64,000 bases of DNA from Terebella lapidaria (lineage: Eukaryota > Annelida > Polychaeta > Terebellida > Terebellidae): positions 14,915,001 to 14,979,000 of the forward strand of contig OX424563.1 in the NCBI GenBank assembly GCA_949152475.1, in the 5' to 3' direction. A program made the position numbers and the translations under genes. Shown one piece after another: positions 1 through 10,600 of this stretch. The notes beneath the pieces are model-generated. The model saw only the letters and a program-made list of their open reading frames with translations, did no database searches and had not been told where the DNA came from. Position 1 is the stretch's first letter; the number at the start of each line of letters is the position of its first letter.

Positions 1-2
1 GG

Positions 3-119
3 TTTGATGAGGGAAAAAACACTGTCCACATGATCCCTACTTCTGCTCCACTGGAAGTCCAACGGGTCAGACCGATCCGTACCAGAAGGTCACCTCAGAG
101 ACTCATTGAGGAATTTTAA
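3..119 (+). pseudogene. C-terminal end of an LTR-retrotransposon Pol polyprotein (partial)
   Basis: Frame 3 is open from the window edge to TAA at 117-119 (38 residues). The end is rich in Arg, Pro and Ser, with RTRRSPQRLIEEF as its last residues. Ty3/gypsy-type Pol proteins commonly end in a basic RRSxRxRRxPxRL tail just before the 3' LTR, and an LTR-like block with a purine tract follows at 261-379. The rest of the element lies outside the window, so enzyme domains cannot be checked and the clade is inferred. Confidence 0.6.
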
Positions 120-260
120 AATGTGCATGTGATATTGAACATTTCTATGATTGACTAAATGATTTGTTTTATGCTCTTGAACATTTTCCATGATGGATGA
201 ATTCATTTGTTTTTTGCGATGTGCTAAAATACATATGTCTTTATTTTTTTTTATTTTTTA

Positions 261-272
261 TAAAAAGAGGGA
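261..272 (+). other. polypurine tract before the 3' LTR
   Basis: The purine-rich TAAAAAGAGGGA lies immediately upstream of the TGTTTCA that opens the short LTR, where the plus-strand primer of an LTR retrotransposon is expected. A long T/A-rich stretch precedes it. Confidence 0.55.
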
Positions 273-379
273 TGTTTCATGTTTATAGCTGATGAATATA
301 CCTGATGGTATTAAGCGAGCTCCATACATAATAAAGGTCTTCTTGCATTATCGCTCAAGCTTGGGTTGAACTTGAAACA
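273..379 (+). mobile_element. short 3' LTR (about 107 bp) of a gypsy-like element
   Basis: The block starts TGTTTCA (273-279) and ends TGAAACA (373-379), a perfect 7-base terminal inversion of the TG...CA form. AATAAA at 330-335 is placed as a poly(A) signal in R. Together with the upstream polypurine tract and Pol C-terminus this gives a coherent 3' end. 107 bp is short for an LTR, and the 5' LTR lies outside the window, so the boundary rests on the terminal inversion alone. Confidence 0.55.
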
Positions 380-700
380 GTCCTGGTACTCCGGAAGTAC
401 ACCGGGAGTCTACCGTGTCTGATCCGTTGTACTCCGGGGTGATCCGTGGCCCGTCCGGGATCATAGGGTCCGAAAAGGTATAAAAGGGACTTAAAATCAG
501 AACCTCTATATCAGTTCTTCAGGGGACTGTCCGTGGCTTTTGTTCGTGGCTCGTCCGTGTGTATTCCGGGTATATGGGACCATAAAAACAACTTACAATT
601 TTTGGCACATTTAATTACTTTTATCCGGGGTGATCCGGGATGTTTCGTCCGTGACTAGTCCGGGACACAGTCCGGGTAGGTGGGACTGGGGCTTAAATGT
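380..700. repeat. degenerate CCGG-rich tandem repeat
   Basis: Three or more imperfect copies of a block containing TCCGGGGTGATCCG, GTCCGTG and CCGGGATCATAGGG-like words recur at about 430-480, 520-580 and 620-690. No reading frame or transposon end is visible. Confidence 0.4.
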
Positions 701-768
701 CCCACTTTGACTCATCAACTGATGGCACTGTTTTGCGTTGATCACCTCATCCACGCCTCGCCTAAAGT

Positions 769-1326
769 CAAGTTCAACACAAAACCTCATATGATTTTTG
801 GCCATAACTTCGTTTTGGATTGTTGGATCAATTTGAAATTTTGTTTGTTTCCATTTGGCATAAAACCATATTTTTTCACCAAATTTCAGACTTCTATCTT
901 GAAAACAGAAAAAGTTGGCAATCTACCCCAATGTTAAATTTCACATCAAACAGGAAATTTGCAAGTCTGAACATAATTTGGCATGTTGTACGAGGTTAGC
1001 ATTGCACAGTACTTTGTAAGAATGATATTTTATCAAAAAACACCTGTACGATTCTTCAAACTCCAAAATTTTCCTCATATAACGTTTCTTAGCGGAATGA
1101 AGAGCATGAAATCCCCATAATTGCTCGATTTTCTGTGGTCCGATTTATGTCCAACATTTAACATTGGGGTAGATTGCCAACTTTTTTAGTTTTCGAGATA
1201 GAAGTCTGAAATTTGGTGAAAAAATATGGTTTTGTGCCAAATGGAAATATATAAAATTTCAATTTGATCCGACCATCCTAAACGAAGTTATGGCCGAAAA
1301 TCATATGAGGTTTTGTGTTGAACTTG
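769..1326. repeat. long inverted repeat (fold-back), arms 769-939 and 1156-1326
   Basis: The left arm (171 bases) reappears reverse-complemented as the right arm (171 bases) with only scattered differences; the spacer is about 216 bases. The left arm begins CAAGTTCAACACAAAACC and the right arm ends with its complement. No coding capacity is visible. It could be a fold-back transposon or an inverted duplication. Confidence 0.7.
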
Positions 1327-1835
1327 AGTATACATGTAAAGGCTCAGTCTGGATGACATGACTCGTGTCGAGAAAACACTGCCATGCATTTTCTCGCGCG
1401 CTGATACAGATTTGAAGGATTTTCAAATAACATTTTACAACATGTGGAATAAACAAAACGCGTTCGGTATGCATTCTCCCGGACTTCTCATTGATGACAA
1501 CCAATGACAAAAAAACATGGAGTGCGATCATGATTTTTCTCAGCACTTGTCACGCAGGACTCGCCTGAAGGCTCGGCCTACATGATCGTACCAAAAATAA
1601 TATAGAGGCTGGCATCTTTATTATTTTTGATGCCACTCGAAAGGATTAGGCCACTCATATTATAATCTTGAGTGGAGTTCGTTCCAAAAGAGATATCGTA
1701 CGTCATGACAGTGACACCAATGAGCTTCCGTACTGATCAGACGCTGTGAGCTTGAATCCGTTACGACGCGAGAGATTGAAAAGAAAACCATGGAACGACA
1801 AACGTTGTGTTTCTTCTTGATCTCGTCAGTCACAT
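1327..1835. other. non-coding stretch, nothing recognised
   Basis: No open frame with protein character, RNA gene or repeat was recognised. Overlapping short frames here look random. Confidence 0.4.
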
Positions 1836-1954
1836 AGAGTAGGGTAAACCATACAGTTTTCGGACACTTTTAAGGTGAAATCTCAATAATGACTGTAGTG
1901 AAATATGCTAGATGATTTATTTTACATGCACCGGTATATGCACGTAAATGTGGT

Positions 1955-2105
1955 AAAAGTTATAAAGTTATGGAGTTCCTGAAGGGACATTACGACTTAC
2001 TACTTACCACTTACTACTAGTCTACTTGCATCTACTCACCACTATACTAGGCACGACCACTTAGGCCTACTACTTACCACCTTAGACCACTACCTACAAG
2101 GACTT
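1955..2105. repeat. ACTTACTACTTACC minisatellite, left arm
   Basis: Tandem CTTACTACTTACCA-type words follow GGAGTTCCTGAAGGGACATT. The same block appears inverted at 3640-3770 and 4160-4262, the latter ending in AATGTCCCTTCTGGAACTCC. The arms therefore form a large inverted structure around 2107-3542. Confidence 0.6.
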
Positions 2106-2106
2106 A

Positions 2107-3542
2107 TGCTGCGTTCCATTCATGTCGTGCAAATAGTGATCACGAGTCTCCCAGTAGTAAAAACCGTTCCATTCACGTTACGACTGGTGAATTCCCATTT
2201 GCACAAGTCGTGAAGTGGGTCTGGGTTTTCAGACTCGATTTGCACGAGTAGGAAAAACATGGCGGCAAAGGGAGAGATTTTGTAAGAGAGCAACATGTAA
2301 AATGGAAAAACTTTGCTAGTTTTCCCTATTATCATGCATTGATGTTTGCAATGGTAAAATACTAAACATTAAAATGACGATTCGACTTTTTCCATAAAAT
2401 TATCAAAAAAAATTTTTGACATTAGAGCGTTGGGGGCGAAGCCCCCAACCCTCTACATGTCTATGATGTGCTGACTTTTTTATGGAGGTTTCATGCCAAT
2501 CTATCGACGCCCGTTTTGGCATATAAACTTTTGTTCACCTACTTCAAATGAGGATTTTCTTCGTCCTTGACATAAAATCTCTCGATTTGATGGCAACCTT
2601 TGAATATTCCACAGATATATAATGCATAAATCGATGTGTTAAGTTTGAGAAAATTACGCAAAACGGTCAGCTCGTCTGAAAAACTTCAAAATGGCGGAGC
2701 CGATGGAAATTCACGTTCCCAGAATGCAAAGCAAATTTTACCGCAATGACGCGTACTTTGGAACACACAATTTTCTGTGCAGCATTTTGTGCATGCATGT
2801 ACATGTAACTTTGCGTGTGGCCTTCTTTGGCGTTATGAAGTAAACACAACGGTTCGTCTGCGATACCACGACTACATTTACCGTAATCTGACATATTTTA
2901 TCACTTGAGACGTGTTCCATGCTGGGTTGCGAAACCTTTTTATTTTAAACTGGTCTTTTAATTTGCGCAGTAGGCCTATGTATGTGTTATTTATATCATG
3001 ATATCAGATGCAGATATTCATCATAGTATCCAATATTTTAAGGATATTCTATTGAGGTTCAATATCATTTTATCAGGCGTATCTGTTTCATTGAGTTCAA
3101 AATAAATGTTTACTCATTAGGAATATGATTGAAGTACGCCTATGTGTTTCATCATAATATAGGGAATGAATTGGAATCATATGGGGGCATGATGTGGTTC
3201 AATTTTCTTTCTTTTTTTGCAGAAGGGGGGGGGGGGGGGGGGGAGTAACGTTGTGTAAGATACATTCAGCTGTCGTGGTGCTGATGATGTGCTCGAGCTT
3301 AATGTCGTCTCCCGCAGTTAGCTGCATTTTCTTGTTTTTACTTTTATTAATTTTTGGCCTGAGTTGGTTAAAAAATAATAGAATAATGAGTGCCACAATT
3401 ACTTTCATTTACAAGGTCTTATTTTAACCCATAGATACTTGAAGGCAATTTGTATGTGTTTTGCCAATGGAACGCTTCGAACTCGTATTGCACCACTTCC
3501 CACTCGTGATCACCATTTGCACGACTTGAATGGAACGCAGCA
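2107..3542. mobile_element. non-autonomous DNA transposon (MITE) with TTA target duplication
   Basis: TIRs start TGCTGCGTTCCATTCA (2107-2122) and end with its inverse, TGAATGGAACGCAGCA (3527-3542). Inverted similarity continues inward through GTCGTGCAAAT and GATCACGAGT words. TTA flanks both sides (2104-2106, 3543-3545). A 3-base TWA duplication is typical of PIF/Harbinger elements, so that superfamily is the best guess. No transposase frame exists inside. A perfect hairpin (TTGGGGGC-GAA-GCCCCCAA, 2430-2448) and a 19-base G run (3225-3243) lie within. Confidence 0.6.
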
Positions 3543-3639
3543 TTACTACTGACCACTTCTTACCTGATTATTTATCAACACTCAACACCTGATCAACACT
3601 CGACCAATATATGAAGTTTTTATCATAGGTCTAATAGTA

Positions 3640-3770
3640 TATTGATGTAGTACAGTAAGGGATAAGTAGTAAGTGATAAGTGGCAAGCAGTAAGTCGTAA
3701 GTGGTAAGTCGTAACTCGTAATGTCTCAAATATACCAAGTAGTAAGTGTTAAGTAGTAAGTGGTTAGATT
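3640..3770. repeat. TAAGTAGTAAGTGG minisatellite, inverted copy
   Basis: Runs of AGTAAGTGGTAAGT-type words, reverse complement of the block at 1955-2105, including AAGTCGTAATGTC. Confidence 0.6.
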
Positions 3771-4130
3771 GAATGCAATCTCTGTGATCTTGACGATAAA
3801 CAGAGATTGAGACCAACGTCACAAAAATATAAACATTCAAGCTGTATGCATAGACAATGCAATAGAAAACGTGATAAACGTAATATGATGGTCGGGTGGG
3901 AAACTCAAAATGGGGATCGAAAATCATGACTGAAAATGAAAACATTTGTCTCAAAAACTTGGATACAATGACTCTGCACTCAGGATGGTAAATTCTGTGT
4001 GTATACTAGTATGCAGTAAGGTGAGTTATTTTAGATCCAAACTACATGTGTTAGATGGTGTCCCCCGGTGATTTTCATACTTGTTTTGATGTTTCAAAAA
4101 GTCATTTCTAATAAAAAGGCTTGTTGGTTT

Positions 4131-4262
4131 ACAGCCGCTCTGAGGCGGCTGTATTTTATGGCTAGTAAGTGGTATGTCGTAATGTCCCAGATAGAGTAAG
4201 TAGTAAGTGGTAAGTAGTAAGTGGTAAGTAGTAAGTCGTAATGTCCCTTCTGGAACTCCATA
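4131..4262. repeat. hairpin plus second inverted minisatellite copy
   Basis: A perfect stem-loop (ACAGCCGC, 6-base loop, GCGGCTGT; 4131-4152) is followed by AGTAAGTGGTAAGTAGTAAG repeats that end in AATGTCCCTTCTGGAACTCC, the reverse complement of 1971-1994 with small differences. Confidence 0.55.
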
Positions 4263-4510
4263 TAAAGTTGTATGGAAATATTATTTTGTCCTGACTTTGA
4301 TATTGGTGAATTATGAACTGTGAGTTCAAGTGACAGTAATCGGACACCCCAGACAGAAATCGGACACCTTCTGTGTCTTTAAAAATAATAGCTATATCAT
4401 TATAATTTTAGGCTATATACATGGAGATGTCAATCGGTAGTTGTTCCAAGGCAGTTTTCGGACACTTACAGTAACAGGGAAGCTAACATTGTTGAACTTA
4501 TCAAACTACA

Positions 4511-4692
4511 TACAGTGGATCCTGTGTTTTAAGACCACCCAAGGGACCCCAAAAAGGTGGTCTTAAATGAAAGGTGGTCTCTCATGACAGGTTCATTTAC
4601 ATGATAAAAGGCCACTTGGGACCAAGTGGAGTGGTCTTAAAACACAGGGTGGTCCCTCAAACCAGGTGGTCTTTAACACAGGATCCACTGTA
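4511..4692. mobile_element. 182-bp palindromic MITE, copy 1
   Basis: The element starts TACAGTGGATCCTGTGTT and ends with AACACAGGATCCACTGTA; both halves repeat AAGACCACC / GGTGGTCTT words. A second copy of the same length lies at 26171-26352. TA at both ends with CAGTG-type termini fits a Tc1/mariner-pogo (Tigger-like) MITE, which is inferred from the ends only. Confidence 0.7.
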
Positions 4693-4868
4693 CCTCTGAT
4701 AACACTTTGCAGAAATTTCTTTAAACCAGCAAAGACCACAAACACTTGTCTCGGTTCAGTGCTTGAGAAAATTTGTTTGCAACATTTTAATTGATATAGA
4801 TAATTGGCGGTAAATCATGAAGTGTCGATTTCTGGTGGTGTCCGAAATTAGGCTGGTTTACTCTACTA

Positions 4869-7515
4869 CACATGACCTATATATACATTTAATATACACT
4901 TTGTCTTCTTGCCAGATAGATCTGATCTTTTATCTGGTTATACTCGAGTCATTCTCAAGCCAAGGCAGCCTGCCTTGATTCGACAGTGACGGTACGAGCA
5001 ATCCGTCCTAAATTCGTCGCGGTCCAAAATTTTTACCCAACAGTGTTTTAAAGCTTTGTAGTGCAAATAAAACAAAACAATTCTATCATCAGTCGGTACT
5101 CTGATATCCACATGATCCAATCTTTGTACCAGCATTTTATTTTCACAAACCGAGCTCCTGATCTCTGATTATATTGAGTTGGCGAATTTTGGAATGCGTC
5201 GAATTTAGGATGGATATCTCGTAACCGGTCACGGTCACAGAAATGCTTGTGACCGGTCACAGATGCAGTGACTGGTTAACCGGTTAAGCTTTTGGTAAAT
5301 AAAATGGTAGATCTATATAGATAACGAGAATGATCACAAGTTTCGTGGTTCGATGATTCCCTTTCAAAGTTTCAATTACTGTATCAGTTTTGATCACTTT
5401 GCTTCAAGTGTTTTGCCTAGTCGCATTTCCTACATCTGGCAGAAGATTTTCCAATTACGTACATTATTAGTATTACCACATTAGCACGTTCATAGCCATT
5501 CATGGTCTAATATTTTGCACGCGCCAGGCACTCGCACGAAAACATCACATAATAATGATCTGGTTGGATTTTATTAATGCTATTTCAGTGGTCACAAAAT
5601 ACTGAAAATACAAGGTACTGCATGTACATACATGTATACGTACATCATTACACATTAATTTATTTCACACATGCTAACAGACATACAAGACATATATATG
5701 ACAACTTGTACAAACAGCACATGAAGGATACTAGAAAGAGCAAGGCTCATCTAGCTGGTGGTGACCTGTCCTTAGAGAAATAATAAATTGAACACTGAAC
5801 ACAACAACACAATAGTGATGAAGACATATAGACAAATTAGTAATGAACCAAATAAAAAAAATAACAGAGATGAAATCAAGACAGGAAGCTAAGAAAAATA
5901 AAGAACAGAAGTTCAACCATGTACATTCTCATGCATTATATTACAAACAGTGGGATGCATAGTAATATAAAAGTATACAGCTTACTAATGGGAGGCTGAA
6001 AAAACAAAACAAAGGAGGTACACAGGGTTATGTGATGATATACTCATACTTAGGCTTAAGTAACATACAATTTCCAGTCTCAATATTGAGATATTGAAGC
6101 ATTGCATGTTAATTACACATTCATGGGTCTGGTATTTTACGTGTATATTTCATTTGCAAACATTGACTGATTTTGCACAACACATTACGGTAAAGATGTG
6201 CATATGTGCATTAACCAACAACAACTATGGGACCAGGGTACTAAGCCATTTGACACCTGTCTTGATGAAACGATTGGATAAAAAGAAACATGTTAACGAA
6301 CATAACATTCATGTGAACAAACAATCAATAGGGACTTCGAACAATGCTCACGTGTAAACATTCACACTGGCTTCTATAGGTTCTATCTCAAACTTTGGCC
6401 CACCCTGAAATTTGTTCCTCTTGTGGCCAAGGCACAACATATCCGGTGCTACACTCACTCACCATGTTAAAACCTGCCTTACATTAGACACATTACACTT
6501 TACACAGAATTCGCTGCAATATCCATGGCTTAGCGATGAAACAAAAATTGTACAATTCTATTGGGATTGACAGAGTCGATTTTTCAACACGGTTTGCTGA
6601 AATAACTCAATATAATGGTCGACCACTACCCCATGTACCAGTTCTCGCAGGACATTTCCCAAACACTGTGGTAGAACATCACTAATATTACACTTTCACA
6701 TCAGTAAGTGGCGTAGCAGTGTATATGCCACTCGCCCTCCTATGCAACTTATCCGCCTTTAGACCATGTATATTGGTGTGTGCTGAAACCCATAAGAGAA
6801 CTCTGGTTTCTGGTGTGGGGATTTTGCTGCGTTCATGAAGTTCCAAACATCACCACTGTTGAAACTGCCAACAGGGCAATACTATACAGTTACCAAATTG
6901 ATTCTAAAATATTTTGAAGAATTTGGAAGTTCGGTCTTCATGCCAAGTATTGCAGTTTGTTCAGAATAATTAGGAACATGCTGTCCGATTGACCAAAACT
7001 GGATCTAACACTAACATTATCACATATATTTCATAGGTGATAGCTTGACTGAGGGTTAGAATAATTAACCAAATTATTCAGTTAATCGAAACAGAAACAA
7101 ATCTCATCAGTATAATTATATATCATCCGCCATTCCTTATTAATTTTACCATGAACGATCAACTTCGATGTACTCGCTGCCATGTATCGTCGCAAGCACT
7201 AACCAGATGAACGCAACATTCCATTTGCATCATCACTCGATGTATAGACGACCGACACACGTTGGCCGTCAAGTCCTGTGTAATCAGACAGAGCAGCTGT
7301 CACTCTGGCAGCTGGCTTAGATTTGGTACCTTCAACTGTCTGACATCAAAGTTGTGTTATTGTTGATGCTGGAAATAATCTGTGCACAGATTTCCATTGT
7401 TGATGATATTTCAATCTGTGATAAAAAGGTATCATGTTTATGTAATAATTAAAAAAATTTGGGCACAATGTAATGAATGCTGATCACTTTCTGATGTTCC
7501 TCTTTATTTTTGCAG
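4869..7515. other. gene-poor upstream region of KANSL3
   Basis: No protein-coding gene was recognised. A cluster of ACCGGTCAC / GTGACCGGT inverted words lies at 5222-5290. TACATGTA-like words are frequent (5620-5640, 5920). Part of this stretch should hold the KANSL3 promoter and an untranslated first exon, because the first coding exon is preceded by a good 3' splice site at 7515, but neither can be placed by eye. Confidence 0.4.
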
Positions 7516-7641
7516 GTGACAACCAATGGTTCTCCAGTCAGTGGACCTTCAAGAGCAGTAATACAGAGATGAACACTGAAAGAGTAATACAGAGATAAAC
7601 ACTGGTTAATTGTGGTTATGACACAGTGTGATTTGTGAGCC
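7516..7641 (+). promoter_or_regulatory. KANSL3 5' untranslated segment with three upstream ORFs
   Basis: A pyrimidine-rich acceptor (TTTATTTTTGCAG, ending 7515) predicts that the exon begins at 7516. Between it and the start codon lie three short ORFs: 7526-7561, 7569-7598 and 7618-7638. The last is in frame with the main start and stops at TGA 7636-7638. That stop also makes ATG 7642 the first usable in-frame methionine. The context there, GAGCCATGG, is a good Kozak match. The exon start is predicted, not proven. Confidence 0.5.
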
Positions 7642-10600
7642 ATGGCGTTTCATCACTCCCTATCAAGTCCAGCGCTCAGTACAGCCTCGGCTGTGACATG
7701 TAGCTCCAGTAAAGTTTCAGAGTCTTCCACGCGTCTAGCCACGACCGCGACTGGTGCCCCGGCGGTGTGGCCGACGTCGACTCCGAATACAATCGCTGGG
7801 AGCACAGTCGATATCGTGTGGCTGGACCACAGCTACGCCAAGCCATGGAGCTCCCACCCGGACGCCAGCAATGCTCGCCCAGTACGCATGATCTTCATGA
7901 ACAAGTATCCTCGCAAGTCTGCAGTGCTTGATCATAAGCAATCGAGGTGAGAACAGATTAATGAATTTTGATTGAACAATTGTAAGTACTGACCAGCCGG
8001 CTAACCCTATTCTGAAGACTCTAATGTTTGAATTTGATACCTGGCAGAGTCAAGTTTTCCTACTAGTACTATCATCATTCTACACCTACATCACTAACTA
8101 GAGATAACATGTCACTTGCTCGTTATCATGTAATCACTGACTGAGTGTGCCCCGTGTTTGAGCAGGGAGCAGGAGGGTTTGATTGATGTTGACAGCGTCT
8201 CTGAGCCCAGTCCGCCCCCGTATGATGTCAGCAAGGCCAACATGCTGATGAACGAATGTGAGCGACACATCAACTTTGCCAGAACTGAAGAGATTGGCGA
8301 CCAATGGGAAGAGAGGATTTCCAATCTCAGGTCTGCTGCACCGATATGTAAAATCTTTGTATTTGACTTTGCCTCCTATTGGAAACAAAAAAATATTTTT
8401 AAAAAATGTACAATGAAAAAAACATCTCTGTCTGCTTCGGTTCCCGAGACGTTGGAAATTATGATAGGAATTCATGTTCTTTAGTGATTATATGGATATA
8501 GGTCAATTTATGGGTCTTCTATGGTTTGCAAATGAACTTTGTATTCTACAATGAGTGTATCATATAATCTGGTAATCTTGCAGAGCCAGCTGGAGCCCCC
8601 AGCAGAACCGACTGTTCCATAAAGTCGTCAAGGCTTTGTACGCTGACCGCCTTGCCAGACTCTCTTTCGATGGGGTAAGACCCACTGATATTGCTTCATA
8701 ATGACATGTACAATGTTATTCACAGTCTTCAGCAGCCTCTTGAATTAACAACCAGGTGTTCCAGTTGTTCCTGTGTATGATGACTAGTTGCCTATGTTGT
8801 TGCAGCATCAACGGGAGCCGATCCAGCGGAGAATCCACATTGACAAGGCGGCACGAAGGATTCGACAGGCTCTGGCAGGAGTCATGTGGGTCAGTATGAC
8901 CAGAGCTGTGCATTAAAACGGCCATACTCCTTATCAAACTCCAGTTGACTAACTGGGAACATACTTTTCAGGACATAAGACTTACTCAGTGGCTACACGG
9001 AGTTCTGATTGAGAACCTGAGCCAGCAGTTGCTGGGGCCATACCTGGACATCCTACAGGTGCTACGCTCCAAGGTATGTGGCGATGTATGTGTTCATTTA
9101 TGGACCAGGCTTGCCTTCTGTTACCATTTTCAAATGCTAAAATGTTGTTTGTATCTCGCTAAAAGTATGTGATAATAAAATCCTCTTTCCTCCCTCTCCC
9201 CCATCTTCCCATCAGACCCCATCACTTGTTGACAAGATGATGGCCGTCCAGAACACCAAATCTCCACAGCCAAGCGTCGAGGCCCTAAACCTGCTTCTAA
9301 AGCGCCCCTGGGACCCTGCCAGCTCCATAGTACACCACAACAAACTGGTTCGTACCCATACATTAGTTGTACACGATGATACTTGCTTAAGTATCAGTGA
9401 TAATGTGCAACAACTCCAGCATTTTAAACATTGGTATTTTAAAATTACCATGCTATATGCTCATAGATGCCTTACTGAATCAGTCGTATACCCCATGACA
9501 TCATGCCATTGCTACACTTTCCACTTCTCTCTATTGACAGAAACGGTTGCCTAGTAACCCACTGTTGCTGGTGGTGACGTGTGGGCCGGCTGGACTGGGC
9601 ACCCCTACCGGTCAGTCTCGGCGCACCAAGTTCTGGCACTCACAGCTCTCCACCCTCGGCCGGGTGGTCCAGGTGTCCGTCCATGCAGGGGGCAGCACCA
9701 GCATTGCCCAGTGCCTGGAGAACATGATCGGAGCTGCCCGCACCAAGGTCATTGAGGTCGGTATGATCCACGGATTGGAAGGTGTAACGTTCATGTTTGA
9801 TCACTGGGAAGGTGTCTGTTCAGTGATTTTAGAATGTGGATCGTCAGAATCACTGATAAAAAGAAGTATAACCTTGAATGTCATAGAAAGCAAACGTGAA
9901 AATGAATGTTTTGTTTACTCTGTCAGTTACGAGCACAGCACTCCCATCGACCAATTGTTCTGATTGGCTGGAATGTCGGGGCACTGGTGGCATGTCATGT
10001 AAGCTCGGTATTTAGACATTCACGCTGGAGAATACATCAATACAATGTCATGACCAACACATCACAATACGTCACATGATCTTGTGAAATGATAACCTGT
10101 CCAGTATAGTTAGCAATATAGTGGTGAATTAACTCACATCTCTTGTGCAGGTTTCTTTGATTGAGCGGGTGACGGCAGTGGTCTGTCTGGGATTCCCACT
10201 GACCAGCATCAGCGGACCTCGGGGCGACATTGACGACCCCATTCTGGAGAGCAAAACTCCTACCCTCTTCGTGATTGGCCAGTTCTCGGAGACATGTCGC
10301 CTTGACGACCTGGAAGACCTGCGGGAGAAGATGAGGGCGGACAACAGCTTGCTTGTGGTTGGCGGAGCAGACTCCCAGCTCAGAGTCACCAGGGCCAAGA
10401 AAAAACAGGAAGGCATCACACAGATCATGGCTGATAGATGTGTCCAGGTCAGTTGATACTTTGTCAACTGCTGACAGTGACTTATGGGAGGGCAGGGGGG
10501 TATACTTTCCATGTACATGTGTATATATAATTGCGCGATCAAAAGTGCACCAGTCACTTGTCCTTACACTCACGAATCTAGTATTCAACTAGTGGTATGA

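Larger units (their letters stand above)
1836..4868. mobile_element. candidate 3-kb DNA-transposon remnant with imperfect terminal inverted repeats
   Basis: The left end (about 1836-1868, AGAGTAGGGTAAACC then TTTTCGGACAC) matches the reverse complement of the right end (about 4836-4868, ending GGTTTACTCTACTA) over about 30 imperfect bases. CACAT occurs directly outside both ends (1831-1835, 4869-4873), a possible target duplication. Inside lie the minisatellite arms and the MITEs at 2107-3542 and 4511-4692. There is no transposase frame. Further TCGGACAC words occur at 4333-4460. Confidence 0.4.

Noticed and set aside
9757..9963. Read-through of KANSL3 past 9756
   Set aside because: The frame stays open after 9756, but the sequence loses family similarity until 9927, where the expected [12 protein letters not shown] resumes in frame.
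10037..10588. 183-codon minus-strand open frame inside KANSL3
   Set aside because: It is antisense to KANSL3 exon 10151-10447, which has strong family similarity; the frame has no recognisable domain and runs through introns.
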